NCBI RefSeq assembly: GCF_018603905.1
Contig: NZ_JAHFZZ010000004.1
Coordinates: 248,001-312,000, forward strand
DNA from: Nonomuraea sp. NEAU-A123
GTDB taxonomy: Bacteria > Actinomycetota > Actinomycetes > Streptosporangiales > Streptosporangiaceae
Direction: 5' to 3'
DNA length: 64,000 nt
In this document: positions 44,909-53,015 of the stretch, piece after piece
How the letters are laid out: each line of letters starts with the position of its first letter
Position numbering within the stretch: the first letter of the stretch is position 1
Notes under the pieces: generated by a model
Told to the model about the DNA's origin: nothing
What the model saw: the letters and a program-made list of their open reading frames with translations, nothing else
The model's database searches: none
Translations under genes and position numbers: made by a program

Positions 44909-46236
44909 CCGAGAACCCGCTCGACCTGCTCCCCGAGCTGCTGATCCTGCTGGGCGCGGTGGCGGGCCTGCTCACCGGCCTGTTCCTGCCGAGGCACCGG
45001 CAGTGGATCGCCGCCTGGATCTGCGGCCTGGCCCTGACCGGCGCCACGGTGACCACCGCCCTTGTCATGAAAAATCCGGACATGATGGCGTTCGCTGCCT
45101 ACGCCGTGGACTCCCTCACGAACGTCACCAGGGCCACGGTCGCGGTCGCCACCCTGCTCGTGATCATCCTGACCACCGGCTGGGCCCGTGGGCACCGCCG
45201 CGAGACCGAGGTCTACACGCTGCTCCTGCTGGCCGCGCTCGGCACCGTCCTGATGGCGGGCGCCGACGACCTGCTCGTGCTCGTCGCCGCGTACCTGCTC
45301 GCCAGCATTCCCGCGTACGCCCTGGCGGGCTTCGGCAAGGACGCGCCCGGCACCGAGGCGGCGCTGAAGTACTACCTGATGGGCGCGTTCCTCGGCGTGC
45401 TCATGCTGGCGGGCGTCACGCTCGTGTACGGCACGGCGGGCGCCACGGCCTACCCCGGCCTCCACGCGCCGGTCGTGGGGGTGATCCTGCTGCTGGCCGG
45501 GCTGCTGTTCAAGGCCGGGGGCGTGCCCGCGCACTTCTGGGTGCCCGACGTCACCGAGGGCGCCTCCCGGCCGGTGGCCGCGTTCGTCACCACGGTGCCG
45601 AAGATCGGCGCGCTCGTGGCGCTGTTCCGGCTGTCCGGCGCGGTGTTCGACGAGCCCGCGCTGATCGCGGTACTCGCCGTGGCCACGATGACGCTGGGCA
45701 ACCTGGCCGCCTTCCACCAGGACAACGTGCGCCGCCTGCTCGCCTACTCCACGATCAGCCAGGCCGGGTACCTGCTGGTGCCGGTCGCCATGGCGGGCCG
45801 TACCGGCCTCGCCTCGACGGCGCTGCTGTACTACGTGGCCGCGTACGCGATCACCAACCTGGGCGCGTTCGCCGTGGTCGTGTCCTTGGGCTCCGACCGG
45901 CTCGGGGACTACGCGGGGCTGGCCAGGCGGTCGCCGTGGGCGGCGTTCGCGCTGGTGGTGTGCCTGCTGGGGCTGATCGGCACGCCGCCGACCGGGGTGT
46001 TCGTGGGGAAGCTGCTCGTCTTCGCGGCGGCTTGGGACGGCGGTTATGCCTGGCTGGCCGTGGTGGTGGCGGTGAACACGGTGGCCAGCGTCTTCTACTA
46101 CCTGCGCTGGATCCGGCCGGTCTTCGCCGGGGAGGGCGACGGGGGGTCGGCTCGGGGGTGGCTCGCGCCGGTCATCGCCGTGGCGTCGGTGGTGTTCGGG
46201 CTGGCGGGCGGGATCGTCCTGCTGGTGTTGCGGTAG
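44905..46236 (+). CDS. nuoN: NADH-quinone oxidoreductase subunit N (antiporter-like)
   Basis: A 443-residue antiporter-like subunit, slightly short for NuoN. LLFKAGGVPAHFWVPDVTEGASRPVAAFVTTVPKIGAL keeps the channel Lys residues. The helix-5 Glu of NuoN (VEV/LEL before TLPLY) has no counterpart in VAAYLLASIPAYALAGF, so one conserved pump residue appears lost. GTG start overlaps nuoM. It is the last gene of the operon; the convergent FadR gene ends 20 bases later. Confidence 0.9.
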   Translation: MTENPLDLLPELLILLGAVAGLLTGLFLPRHRQWIAAWICGLALTGATVTTALVMKNPDMMAFAAYAVDSLTNVTRATVAVATLLVIILTTGWARGHRRETEVYTLLLLAALGTVLMAGADDLLVLVAAYLLASIPAYALAGFGKDAPGTEAALKYYLMGAFLGVLMLAGVTLVYGTAGATAYPGLHAPVVGVILLLAGLLFKAGGVPAHFWVPDVTEGASRPVAAFVTTVPKIGALVALFRLSGAVFDEPALIAVLAVATMTLGNLAAFHQDNVRRLLAYSTISQAGYLLVPVAMAGRTGLASTALLYYVAAYAITNLGAFAVVVSLGSDRLGDYAGLARRSPWAAFALVVCLLGLIGTPPTGVFVGKLLVFAAAWDGGYAWLAVVVAVNTVASVFYYLRWIRPVFAGEGDGGSARGWLAPVIAVASVVFGLAGGIVLLVLR

Positions 46237-46256
46237 CGGGGCGCGTGATCCAGCCG

Positions 46257-46916
46257 TCAGAGCTCGCGTTCCTGCTGGTCGAGGATAGCGACCGAGATCG
46301 CCACGGCGGCGCCGGGAGCGCGGTCCTCGATCGCCCGCAGCAACTCCTCGTGCGAGCCGTCGAGCACCAGCGCCGCCTGCTCCATGTGGCGGACGCTGTC
46401 GCGCAGCGCGTCGCTCATGCTCCGGTAGAGGTCGCTGAGCAGCGGGTTGTGCGCCGCGTCGGCCACCCGGAGGTGGAAATCGACATCCGCGTCGGCGAAC
46501 GCGTCCACGTCCCCCGCCCGCCCGGCCGCGTCCCGCCGTACCAGCGCCTCGCGCATGCCGGTGAGGTCCTCTTCGGTCCGCTTCCCGGCGGCCAGCCGGG
46601 CGGCCACCAGATCGAGGCCGCGCCGCACGTCGATGATGTCCATCGCGGCCGCCTTGGCGATCCGCCTGCCCAGCGCGACCTGCGACTCGTCGATCGCGGT
46701 GACGTAGGTGCCGTCCCCCTGGCGGGTGGTCAGGAGCCCGGAGTGGGCGAGCACGCGTACGGCCTCACGGACCGAGAGCCGGCTCATGCCAAGGCTCTCC
46801 GCGAGCCGCAGCTCAGACGGGATCTTCGTCCCCACCGGCCAGGCGCCGCTGGTGATCTCCCTGCGGAGCTCCTCGATCGCGGCATCCACAAGGGAGGTCC
46901 GCGCCACGTTTCGCAT
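46257..46916 (-). CDS. GntR/FadR-type regulator (FCD domain)
   Basis: A 219-residue GntR regulator of the FadR subfamily. The winged helix is at about residues 5-72 (GTKIPSELRLAESLGMSRLSVREAVRVLAHSGLL, then RQGDGTYV). The FCD ligand domain follows, with metal/ligand residues in DADVDFHLRVADAAHNPLL. Such proteins sense small organic acids, sugar acids or acyl-CoA. Start chosen at the ATG just before the wHTH; a longer frame upstream is low-complexity. Its target is not evident; the divergent peptidase is possible. Confidence 0.85.
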   Translation of the reverse strand: MRNVARTSLVDAAIEELRREITSGAWPVGTKIPSELRLAESLGMSRLSVREAVRVLAHSGLLTTRQGDGTYVTAIDESQVALGRRIAKAAAMDIIDVRRGLDLVAARLAAGKRTEEDLTGMREALVRRDAAGRAGDVDAFADADVDFHLRVADAAHNPLLSDLYRSMSDALRDSVRHMEQAALVLDGSHEELLRAIEDRAPGAAVAISVAILDQQEREL

Positions 46917-47308
46917 GAGCCGTTCGCCGATTCTCAGTGGTTGCTTAGTAGGGCACCGTATCGCAAGCGGCGGCTCGCTCACCGCCATGCTCGGCATCCA
47001 GAGCCCGGCCTCCGCTGACGCCGCAACCGACTCGAGGCTTCTCTCGCTCACGTCGCGCTCGCTCTTCGCACGCGTGGCGTCACGGCATCGCCGCCCGTAA
47101 GAGCGACCCGGGTGCGGCGGGCCGGGTCCCACGGGGGCGGCGAGTGTCCGTGACCTTCCGTACGATCATCGGCGGGTAGCGTTCGCTGACAAGGCCGTCT
47201 ATATCGGTCCAACACGCCCCCGCAAGTAAACGCACCGGATCTTGTCAGGCCCCCTGCCGGGTGAGAGATTGCGGGTACTTTGGCGCCCACCCGTCTCGGA
47301 GGACACGC
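46917..47308. other. 392-base divergent intergenic region
   Basis: No gene seen. A possible promoter for the secreted peptidase is TTGTCA (47242-47247), 17 bases, GAGATT (47265-47270). The side next to the FadR gene has the sequence gttgcttagtagggcac, which could hold a site, but I see no clear palindrome. Confidence 0.35.
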
Positions 47309-49225
47309 GTGTCACAATTACGCCCGGCCCTCGTCGCCGTCGCCCTCACCCTGGCGATCGCGAGTCCCGCGCAAGCGGCCGCCGGCCCCAGGATCACCGT
47401 TGAGAACGGCCGCACGCAGCCGGTCTTCTCCTACGCGGACGCCGTCCGCGAATACGTGTACGTCGAGTCGAGCGTCGACAGCGACTCCGATGGCCGGTTG
47501 GACCGGGTACGCGTTGACATCATCAGGCCCAAGGAGTCCGGCCCGGGGCTCAAGGTGCCGGTGATCATCGACGAGAGCCCGTACTACGACAATTCTGGAC
47601 GCGGCAACGAGGCCGAGCGGAAGGTCTACGACGCCGCCGGGAATGTCACGAAATTTCCGCTCTTCTATGACAACTACTTCGTGCCGCGCGGCTACGCCGT
47701 CCTGAACGTCGACATGCTCGGCACCACCAGGTCCGACGGCTGCCCCGACATCGGTGGCAAGGCGGACGTCCTGGGCGGCAAGGCCGTCGTGGACTGGCTG
47801 AACGGCCGGGCCAAGGCCTACCGCGCGGACGGCACCCAGGCCGTGGCCGACTGGACCACCGGCAAGGCCGGGATGATCGGCAAGTCCTATGACGGCACGC
47901 TGGCCAACGCCGTGGCCGCCACCGGCGTGCGCGGCCTCGAGACGATCGTGCCGATCTCGGCGATCAGCTCCTGGTACAAGTACCAGCGCTCGAACGGAGT
48001 GGTCTACAACTACGACTACGCCTCCTGGCTGGCCAACTACGTCGACACCGACCCCGAGGCCAAGTGCCAGGCCGTACGGGATCGCATGGACGCCGAGGAC
48101 GGCGACGACACGGGCGACTACAACGCGTTCTGGGCCGAGCGCGACTACATCAACGGCCTGCTCGGCGACGTCTCCAAGGTCAGGGCCAGCGTCTTCGTGG
48201 TGCACACCGCCAACGACCTGAACGTCAAGCCGGACAACTTCTCCACCTGGTGGCAGGCCCTGGCCAAGCGGAACGTACCGCGCAAGATCTGGGTGGGCCA
48301 GTACCAGCACGTGGACCCGTTCGACTTCGAGGGCCGCAGGGACGTGTGGGTGGACACGCTGCACGGCTGGTTCGACCACTGGCTGCAGGGCGTACGCAAC
48401 GAGGTCATGAACGCCCCGCGCGCCGACGTGCAGACCGGCCCGACGCAGTGGATCACCCAGCGCGACTGGCCGGCGCCGCTGGCGGCGAACGTCGCGCTGC
48501 GGCCGGCCGCCGACGGCTCGCTCGGCCTCGTCCCGGCCAGGCGCGATGCCAGTGCCTCCTTCACCGACGTGGCGCTCGAGGAGGAGGAGATGATCGCCGA
48601 CGTCGGTACGGCCAAGCCGGGCCGGGTGGCGTTCACCAGCGGCGCGCTCCCGCTCGACCTGCGCCTGTCCGGTGCGCCCACGGCCGACCTGCGGGTCAAG
48701 CTCGACAAACCGGACGCCAACCTGACCGCCCTGCTCGTCGACTTCGGCGACGCCACCCGCGTCGACTGGCGGCGCGGCCAGGGCATCACCACGCTCACCG
48801 AAGAGGACTGCCACGGCGACAGCACGGCCGCCGACGACGCTTGCTACCGCAAGGTGGCCACGAACACGGTGACGCGGCCCGCCGAGATCGTCGCCCGCGG
48901 CTGGATCGACGTGCGGAACCGCGACTCGCTGAGCACGGCGTCGCCCCTGCCCGTCGGGACGTGGGGCAAGGTCAAGTGGCAGACGCTGCCGCACGACTAC
49001 ACCTTCAGGAAGGGGCACCGGATCGCCCTGATCGTCGCGGGCACCGACACGACGTACACCTCTGAGGCGGGTACGGGGGCGAACGTCACGCTCGACCTGG
49101 CCAGGAGCAGCGTGATCGTGCCGTTCACGCAGGGGGCGCCGATGGTGGACGTGCCGAAGGACACGGGCCAGTTCCGCGGACCGGCGCGGATCGACCTGCC
49201 GGAGCCGGAGAACACCTTCTTCTAA
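47309..49225 (+). CDS. Secreted S15-family Xaa-Pro dipeptidyl-peptidase-like protein
   Basis: A 638-residue secreted hydrolase. The signal peptide (LVAVALTLAIASPAQA) would be cleaved before about residue 24. The alpha/beta core has the nucleophile in GKSYDGT (S193), an Asp in HTANDLNVKPDN and the His in QYQHVDPFDF; the C-terminal about 200 residues form the X-Pro dipeptidyl-peptidase/CocE beta-sandwich. It removes X-Pro dipeptides or hydrolyses esters outside the cell. The GTG start is fixed by GGAGG six bases upstream. Monocistronic, ended by the hairpin at 49235. Confidence 0.88.
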   Translation: MSQLRPALVAVALTLAIASPAQAAAGPRITVENGRTQPVFSYADAVREYVYVESSVDSDSDGRLDRVRVDIIRPKESGPGLKVPVIIDESPYYDNSGRGNEAERKVYDAAGNVTKFPLFYDNYFVPRGYAVLNVDMLGTTRSDGCPDIGGKADVLGGKAVVDWLNGRAKAYRADGTQAVADWTTGKAGMIGKSYDGTLANAVAATGVRGLETIVPISAISSWYKYQRSNGVVYNYDYASWLANYVDTDPEAKCQAVRDRMDAEDGDDTGDYNAFWAERDYINGLLGDVSKVRASVFVVHTANDLNVKPDNFSTWWQALAKRNVPRKIWVGQYQHVDPFDFEGRRDVWVDTLHGWFDHWLQGVRNEVMNAPRADVQTGPTQWITQRDWPAPLAANVALRPAADGSLGLVPARRDASASFTDVALEEEEMIADVGTAKPGRVAFTSGALPLDLRLSGAPTADLRVKLDKPDANLTALLVDFGDATRVDWRRGQGITTLTEEDCHGDSTAADDACYRKVATNTVTRPAEIVARGWIDVRNRDSLSTASPLPVGTWGKVKWQTLPHDYTFRKGHRIALIVAGTDTTYTSEAGTGANVTLDLARSSVIVPFTQGAPMVDVPKDTGQFRGPARIDLPEPENTFF

Positions 49226-49234
49226 AAACCGGTC

Positions 49235-49264
49235 AGCCGGTGGCGGACCTGTCCGCCACCGGCT
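49235..49264. terminator. Strong hairpin after the S15 peptidase
   Basis: A perfect 14-base stem: agccggtggcggac (49235-49248), two-base loop, exact complement 49251-49264, nine bases after the peptidase stop. It can serve both this gene and the convergent MFS remnant. Confidence 0.75.
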
Positions 49265-49285
49265 GGGCGTCTCGGCTACGAACGC

Positions 49286-49708
49286 TTACGAGCGCTGGGC
49301 GTCCGGCATCGGCTCGGCGGGTGCGTCCGTGACGACGAGTGGCGGCGCCTCGAGATCGCGGGCCCTCGGCAGTCGCGGCACCCAGAACTGCCCGATCGCC
49401 ACAGCGACCGCGGCCAGCACGAAGACGGCCACGAACAGCGGGCGTGGGTGGGTCAGCAGCAGCGTGGGCGCGATGATCGCGAGCAGGGCGGCCACGACCC
49501 GGGCGACGGCCATGGTGAGACCTTGGCTGGTGCTGCGCAGCAGGGTGGGGACGAGTTCCTGGGACCACACCTTGTACAGGGGTTCGCCCGCAAACTGGCT
49601 GCCGATGCCGAACAGGAAGGCGATCGCCAGCACGGCCGTCTGGGACACCCCGATCAGCGCGATCGGCGCCCAGCCGAGCAGGATGAGCAACGAGTTCCGC
49701 CTCCCACA
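49286..49708 (-). pseudogene. Truncated MFS transporter (C-terminal part only)
   Basis: About 135 codons encode the last three to four membrane segments and the hydrophilic tail of an MFS permease of the sugar-porter type: GRRNSLLILLGWAPIALIG, then LYKVWSQELVPTLLRSTSQGL and a tail ending DAPAEPMPDAQRS. The reading frame continues upstream only as low-quality sequence and then meets the neighbouring sigma-like gene, so the N-terminal two thirds are missing. A deletion has probably removed them. Not expected to be functional. Confidence 0.7.
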
Positions 49709-49784
49709 GCCGCACACCCGACGGCTTCGACGGAACCTGACCGGGCTGACAGCACGTCTCACGAGGTGGTCGTCGGCGGAACCC

Positions 49785-52700
49785 TTAGCCGCAGTTCGTC
49801 CAGTAGCCGCTGCCCTTTCCGTCGGCCACGAACGCTCCCTTGGCGTTGGCCACGGTCCAGGACAGGCGCAGGTTGAGGGATCCGCTGCCGCGGGCGACGC
49901 CCGTGGTGTTCGCGCCGTCGCCGTTGGACGTACCGGTCCACCGTACGGTGATCCGCCCGAACTCGGTGGCGGGCGGCCCCGGACAGCCGGGCCGCGAGGC
50001 GGGCACGCGCACGCGGAACGCGTGCGCGGAGACCGCGATCCCCTTCGATCCGGACACCGCGGTGATCTTACAGTCACCCGGACAAACCAACCTGAATGAT
50101 CCGGTACGGCGGGTGCCCAGGTTGATCGACGACGGCGACAGGCTCGCGACCGGGGGCTTGGGGCCGGGCAGGGCTACCTTCTGCGGCCGGACCTCGCCGG
50201 TGGGGGTGTCGCTCATCTTGGATTCCGGCTTGGACGGCGCTGCCGTGGCGCTCGCCTTGGCGGACGGGGTGGGCGCGGGGCCGGTCGTCGTCATGCCGGC
50301 CGGTGGCGGGACCACCGTGGGGTTGAGCGTGACGTTGGGGCCGTTCGCCGGTGGTGCGGCCGGGATGGTGCCGGTGTTCGAGAGCCGGGTGGTGTGCGTC
50401 TCGGACATGGCGGGGCGCTGGCGGCTCTGGATGCCGGACCAGGCCAGGCTCGCCACCAGCATCCCGGCACCGACGAGCAGCCCCACCGTGGCCACAGACC
50501 GGATGGTGAACCGGCCGTCGGGCCCGAAGTCGTCGGGGCGGTCGCGCCAGAACTCCGAGTCCGGGTCGTCCGGGCCGTTGTGCCAGATGCCCGCGTCCGG
50601 CTCGGCGCCTCCTGGGCCGATGTCGGTGCTGGGGGTCGCGACCAGGAGGTCTCGGTGCTCGCCGCCGGCGATGATCAGGGCGTCGCGGTGGGTGCCGTCG
50701 GTGGTGAACAGGGCGTCCGGGCGGTTTGTGGTGAATGGTGTGTTTCGATGGGTGGTGAGGAGGGCGTCCGGGTGAGTGCCCGCCGTCGGTCCGTTTCGGC
50801 GGGTGGCCGGGGTAGAGGTCAGGGCGTCCTGGTGGGTGCCTGTGGTCGCGATCAGAGTGTCCGGACGGGTGCCGGTCGTGGCGAACGGTCCGTCTCGGCG
50901 GGTGCCGGGGGTAGCGGTAGTGGCGTCGCGGCGGGTGCTGGGGGCGGTGGTCGCGGCGTCTCGGTGGGTGTCTGGGGTGGGGGTGTCCCGGCGGTTGGCC
51001 GGGGTGGTCGCGTCCCTGTGCGGGCTCGTGGTCGTGGCGTCCCGGCGGCTGCTCGGGGCCGAGGGGGCTGGGCGGCTCCTGGTGGCCGGGGTGTCCCGGC
51101 GGGTGCCGCTGGCCGCTACGAAGACGCCCTGCCTGTCGCGGGCGGTGGCCACCAGGACGTCCCGGTGACGATCGCCGAAGGGATGCCGGCCACGCGGTCC
51201 CGCACCGGCTGCCGGGCCACGATCGGACGCATCCGCCTGGCCGGTGGACGTATCCCGCGCGGGCGGGTCGTCGTCGATCAGCGTGGGCGGCTCCGCGATG
51301 GGGGCGCCTAGAGGCGGCCGGTTGCCGATCGGGGCGGCCAGCGTGGGCGGCTCCGCGATGGGGGCGCTCAGAGGTGATCGGTTGCCGATCGGGGCGGACA
51401 GAGGTGGCGGCTCAGCGGTGGGGGATCGCCGTGCGGATGGCTCCCCGACGGGGGCGGCCAGAGGTTGCCGGTTGCGGGTGGGCGCGGTCGCCGCGTGCGG
51501 GTTGGCCGGTGGCGTGCCCAGCTCGTGGCGGCTTTGTACGGGCACCTCAGGCACCGGAGGCCCGCCGATGACCAGCCCAGGCAGCCGCAAGACCGGCCGG
51601 GGTGGCGGCGACGTCGCTTCGGGGAGCCGCAACGCTGGCTGAGGTGGCGGCGATGTCGCTTCGGGCAGCCGCGACGCTGGCTTGGGTGGCGGCGAGGCCA
51701 CCTGGGGCAGCCGCGACACCGGCCCGGACGGAGCCGAGGCCGCCTCAGGGAGTGGCGGGCTATCTGGGCCCGCCGCCAGGCTCTGCGGGCGGCGGGTGGG
51801 GGCGTCTTGCGGGGGAGCGGTCGGAGCCTCGTGCGTAGGGGCGGCCAGGATGCGGGGAGCGGACGGGCCGGTAGCCGCGGCGCTCCGCGGGAGGACGCCG
51901 GCAGCGGGCTTCCGGGCGAGCGGAATGGTGGTCTCGTGATCGCGAGGCGCCGGACCCGCATCCGGGTCGGACCGCTGGAGCGGGATGGCGGTCGGTGCGT
52001 CGTGACGAGGCGGCCCGTCGGGTCGGGGCGGGGTGGTGGTTGGTGGGTTGGGGCGGGGTGGGGCGGTGGTGGGGGCGCGATGGCTCCTGTGGGGTTTGCG
52101 CTCCTGGCCGGCGGCAGCCGCGCCCGCCGCCGGCCAGGCGCTTCCCCTGGTCGCCGCCGTGGGGTCGGCGATCGGGGAGATCAGCATCGGAGCGGCCTCG
52201 ACCAGCCCCCGAACCTGCACGGGGAACCCGTCCACGCGCCACAGCTCGCCCGCGTCCGGCAGCGGCTGTGCCCACGTCAGGCGGTCGCGCAGCGTGGGTG
52301 GAGCGGTGGCGATGGGCAGCTCGCGCAGTAATGTGGCCGCCACCACGGCCCGGGGCGCCGCCCGGCACGTGGGGCAGGTGGGGATGTGGCGGCTGATGCG
52401 GGCCCGGTTGCGCCGCGTGGGCGTCGCTGCCCAGGCCGATACCTTGATGGCGAGCTGGCCGCAGCCGTTGGCGGCCCGGGCGGCGATGACGGCGGAGAAC
52501 CACCGCTCGACCCCGCGGGCCGCCTCGCTCACGATGGACGTCACGTCCGGGGGCGTCACATCGAAGATCACCGCGATCTCCTGATGCGTGAGCCCGTGCC
52601 GTACGGACAGGTCGAGCAGCTCCCGCTGCAGGGCGTCCAGCGCGCGCAGGGCCTCGGGCAGCAGGTCCGGCATCCGGCCGGAACGCGACCACGAGCCGGT

Positions 52701-52946
52701 GCTCGCCGGGCTGGCCACGGCCGCGCGATGCGCCCGGGCCAGCCCGTAGAGCCACGGCCGCACCAGGGAGGAGTCGACGACCCGGTGCGTGTGGCCGTGC
52801 GCTGACAGCAGCGCCCCGGCGACCGCCAGTTCGGCCTCGCTCTGGGCGAGCTCCGTCCGGCAATAGTCGTAGAGGTGGGACCCGTACTCGTCGCACAGGT
52901 CGCGGATCTCTTCGCGTACGTCCTCTGTCAGCGTCCGCCACATCAC
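49785..52946 (-). CDS. Sigma-70-like protein fused to zinc anti-sigma motif, membrane helix and exported domain
   Basis: A 1053-residue composite protein. Residues about 10-80 resemble ECF sigma region 2; 100-150 region 4 (LDALQRELLDLSVRHGLTHQEIAVIFDV). About 185-195 holds HIPTCPTC, the HxxxCxxC zinc motif of ZAS anti-sigma domains. A Pro/Thr/Arg-rich linker with tandem repeats runs to about 800, then one membrane helix (VATVGLLVGAGMLVASLAW, about 815-835) and a secreted C-terminal domain with two Cys pairs. AAGGAGG fixes the GTG at 52946 (eight-base spacing); the ATG next to it is an alternative. It may be a self-contained membrane-tethered sigma/anti-sigma switch. Confidence 0.7.
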   Translation of the reverse strand: MMWRTLTEDVREEIRDLCDEYGSHLYDYCRTELAQSEAELAVAGALLSAHGHTHRVVDSSLVRPWLYGLARAHRAAVASPASTGSWSRSGRMPDLLPEALRALDALQRELLDLSVRHGLTHQEIAVIFDVTPPDVTSIVSEAARGVERWFSAVIAARAANGCGQLAIKVSAWAATPTRRNRARISRHIPTCPTCRAAPRAVVAATLLRELPIATAPPTLRDRLTWAQPLPDAGELWRVDGFPVQVRGLVEAAPMLISPIADPTAATRGSAWPAAGAAAAGQERKPHRSHRAPTTAPPRPNPPTTTPPRPDGPPRHDAPTAIPLQRSDPDAGPAPRDHETTIPLARKPAAGVLPRSAAATGPSAPRILAAPTHEAPTAPPQDAPTRRPQSLAAGPDSPPLPEAASAPSGPVSRLPQVASPPPKPASRLPEATSPPPQPALRLPEATSPPPRPVLRLPGLVIGGPPVPEVPVQSRHELGTPPANPHAATAPTRNRQPLAAPVGEPSARRSPTAEPPPLSAPIGNRSPLSAPIAEPPTLAAPIGNRPPLGAPIAEPPTLIDDDPPARDTSTGQADASDRGPAAGAGPRGRHPFGDRHRDVLVATARDRQGVFVAASGTRRDTPATRSRPAPSAPSSRRDATTTSPHRDATTPANRRDTPTPDTHRDAATTAPSTRRDATTATPGTRRDGPFATTGTRPDTLIATTGTHQDALTSTPATRRNGPTAGTHPDALLTTHRNTPFTTNRPDALFTTDGTHRDALIIAGGEHRDLLVATPSTDIGPGGAEPDAGIWHNGPDDPDSEFWRDRPDDFGPDGRFTIRSVATVGLLVGAGMLVASLAWSGIQSRQRPAMSETHTTRLSNTGTIPAAPPANGPNVTLNPTVVPPPAGMTTTGPAPTPSAKASATAAPSKPESKMSDTPTGEVRPQKVALPGPKPPVASLSPSSINLGTRRTGSFRLVCPGDCKITAVSGSKGIAVSAHAFRVRVPASRPGCPGPPATEFGRITVRWTGTSNGDGANTTGVARGSGSLNLRLSWTVANAKGAFVADGKGSGYWTNCG
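51281..51400. repeat. 60-base tandem repeat inside the sigma-like gene
   Basis: Two near-identical 60-base units (51281-51340, 51341-51400), each opening gcgtgggcggctccgcgatg, then a third diverged unit to about 51460. On the coding strand this is a 20-residue Pro-rich repeat of the type APIxEPPTLxAPIGNRPPL. The period keeps the frame, so linker length can vary without frameshift. Confidence 0.8.
51601..51726. repeat. 42-base tandem repeat inside the sigma-like gene
   Basis: Three units beginning ggtggcggcga at 51601, 51643 and 51685. They encode a 14-residue repeat of the form LPEATSPPPxPxLR on the minus strand. Part of the same disordered linker. Confidence 0.8.
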
Positions 52947-53015
52947 CTGTGCCACCTCCTTCCAGCGCTACCGAAAAGCCACCGAAGAGTCACCGAAAAA
53001 GCCACCGGAGAAGCC

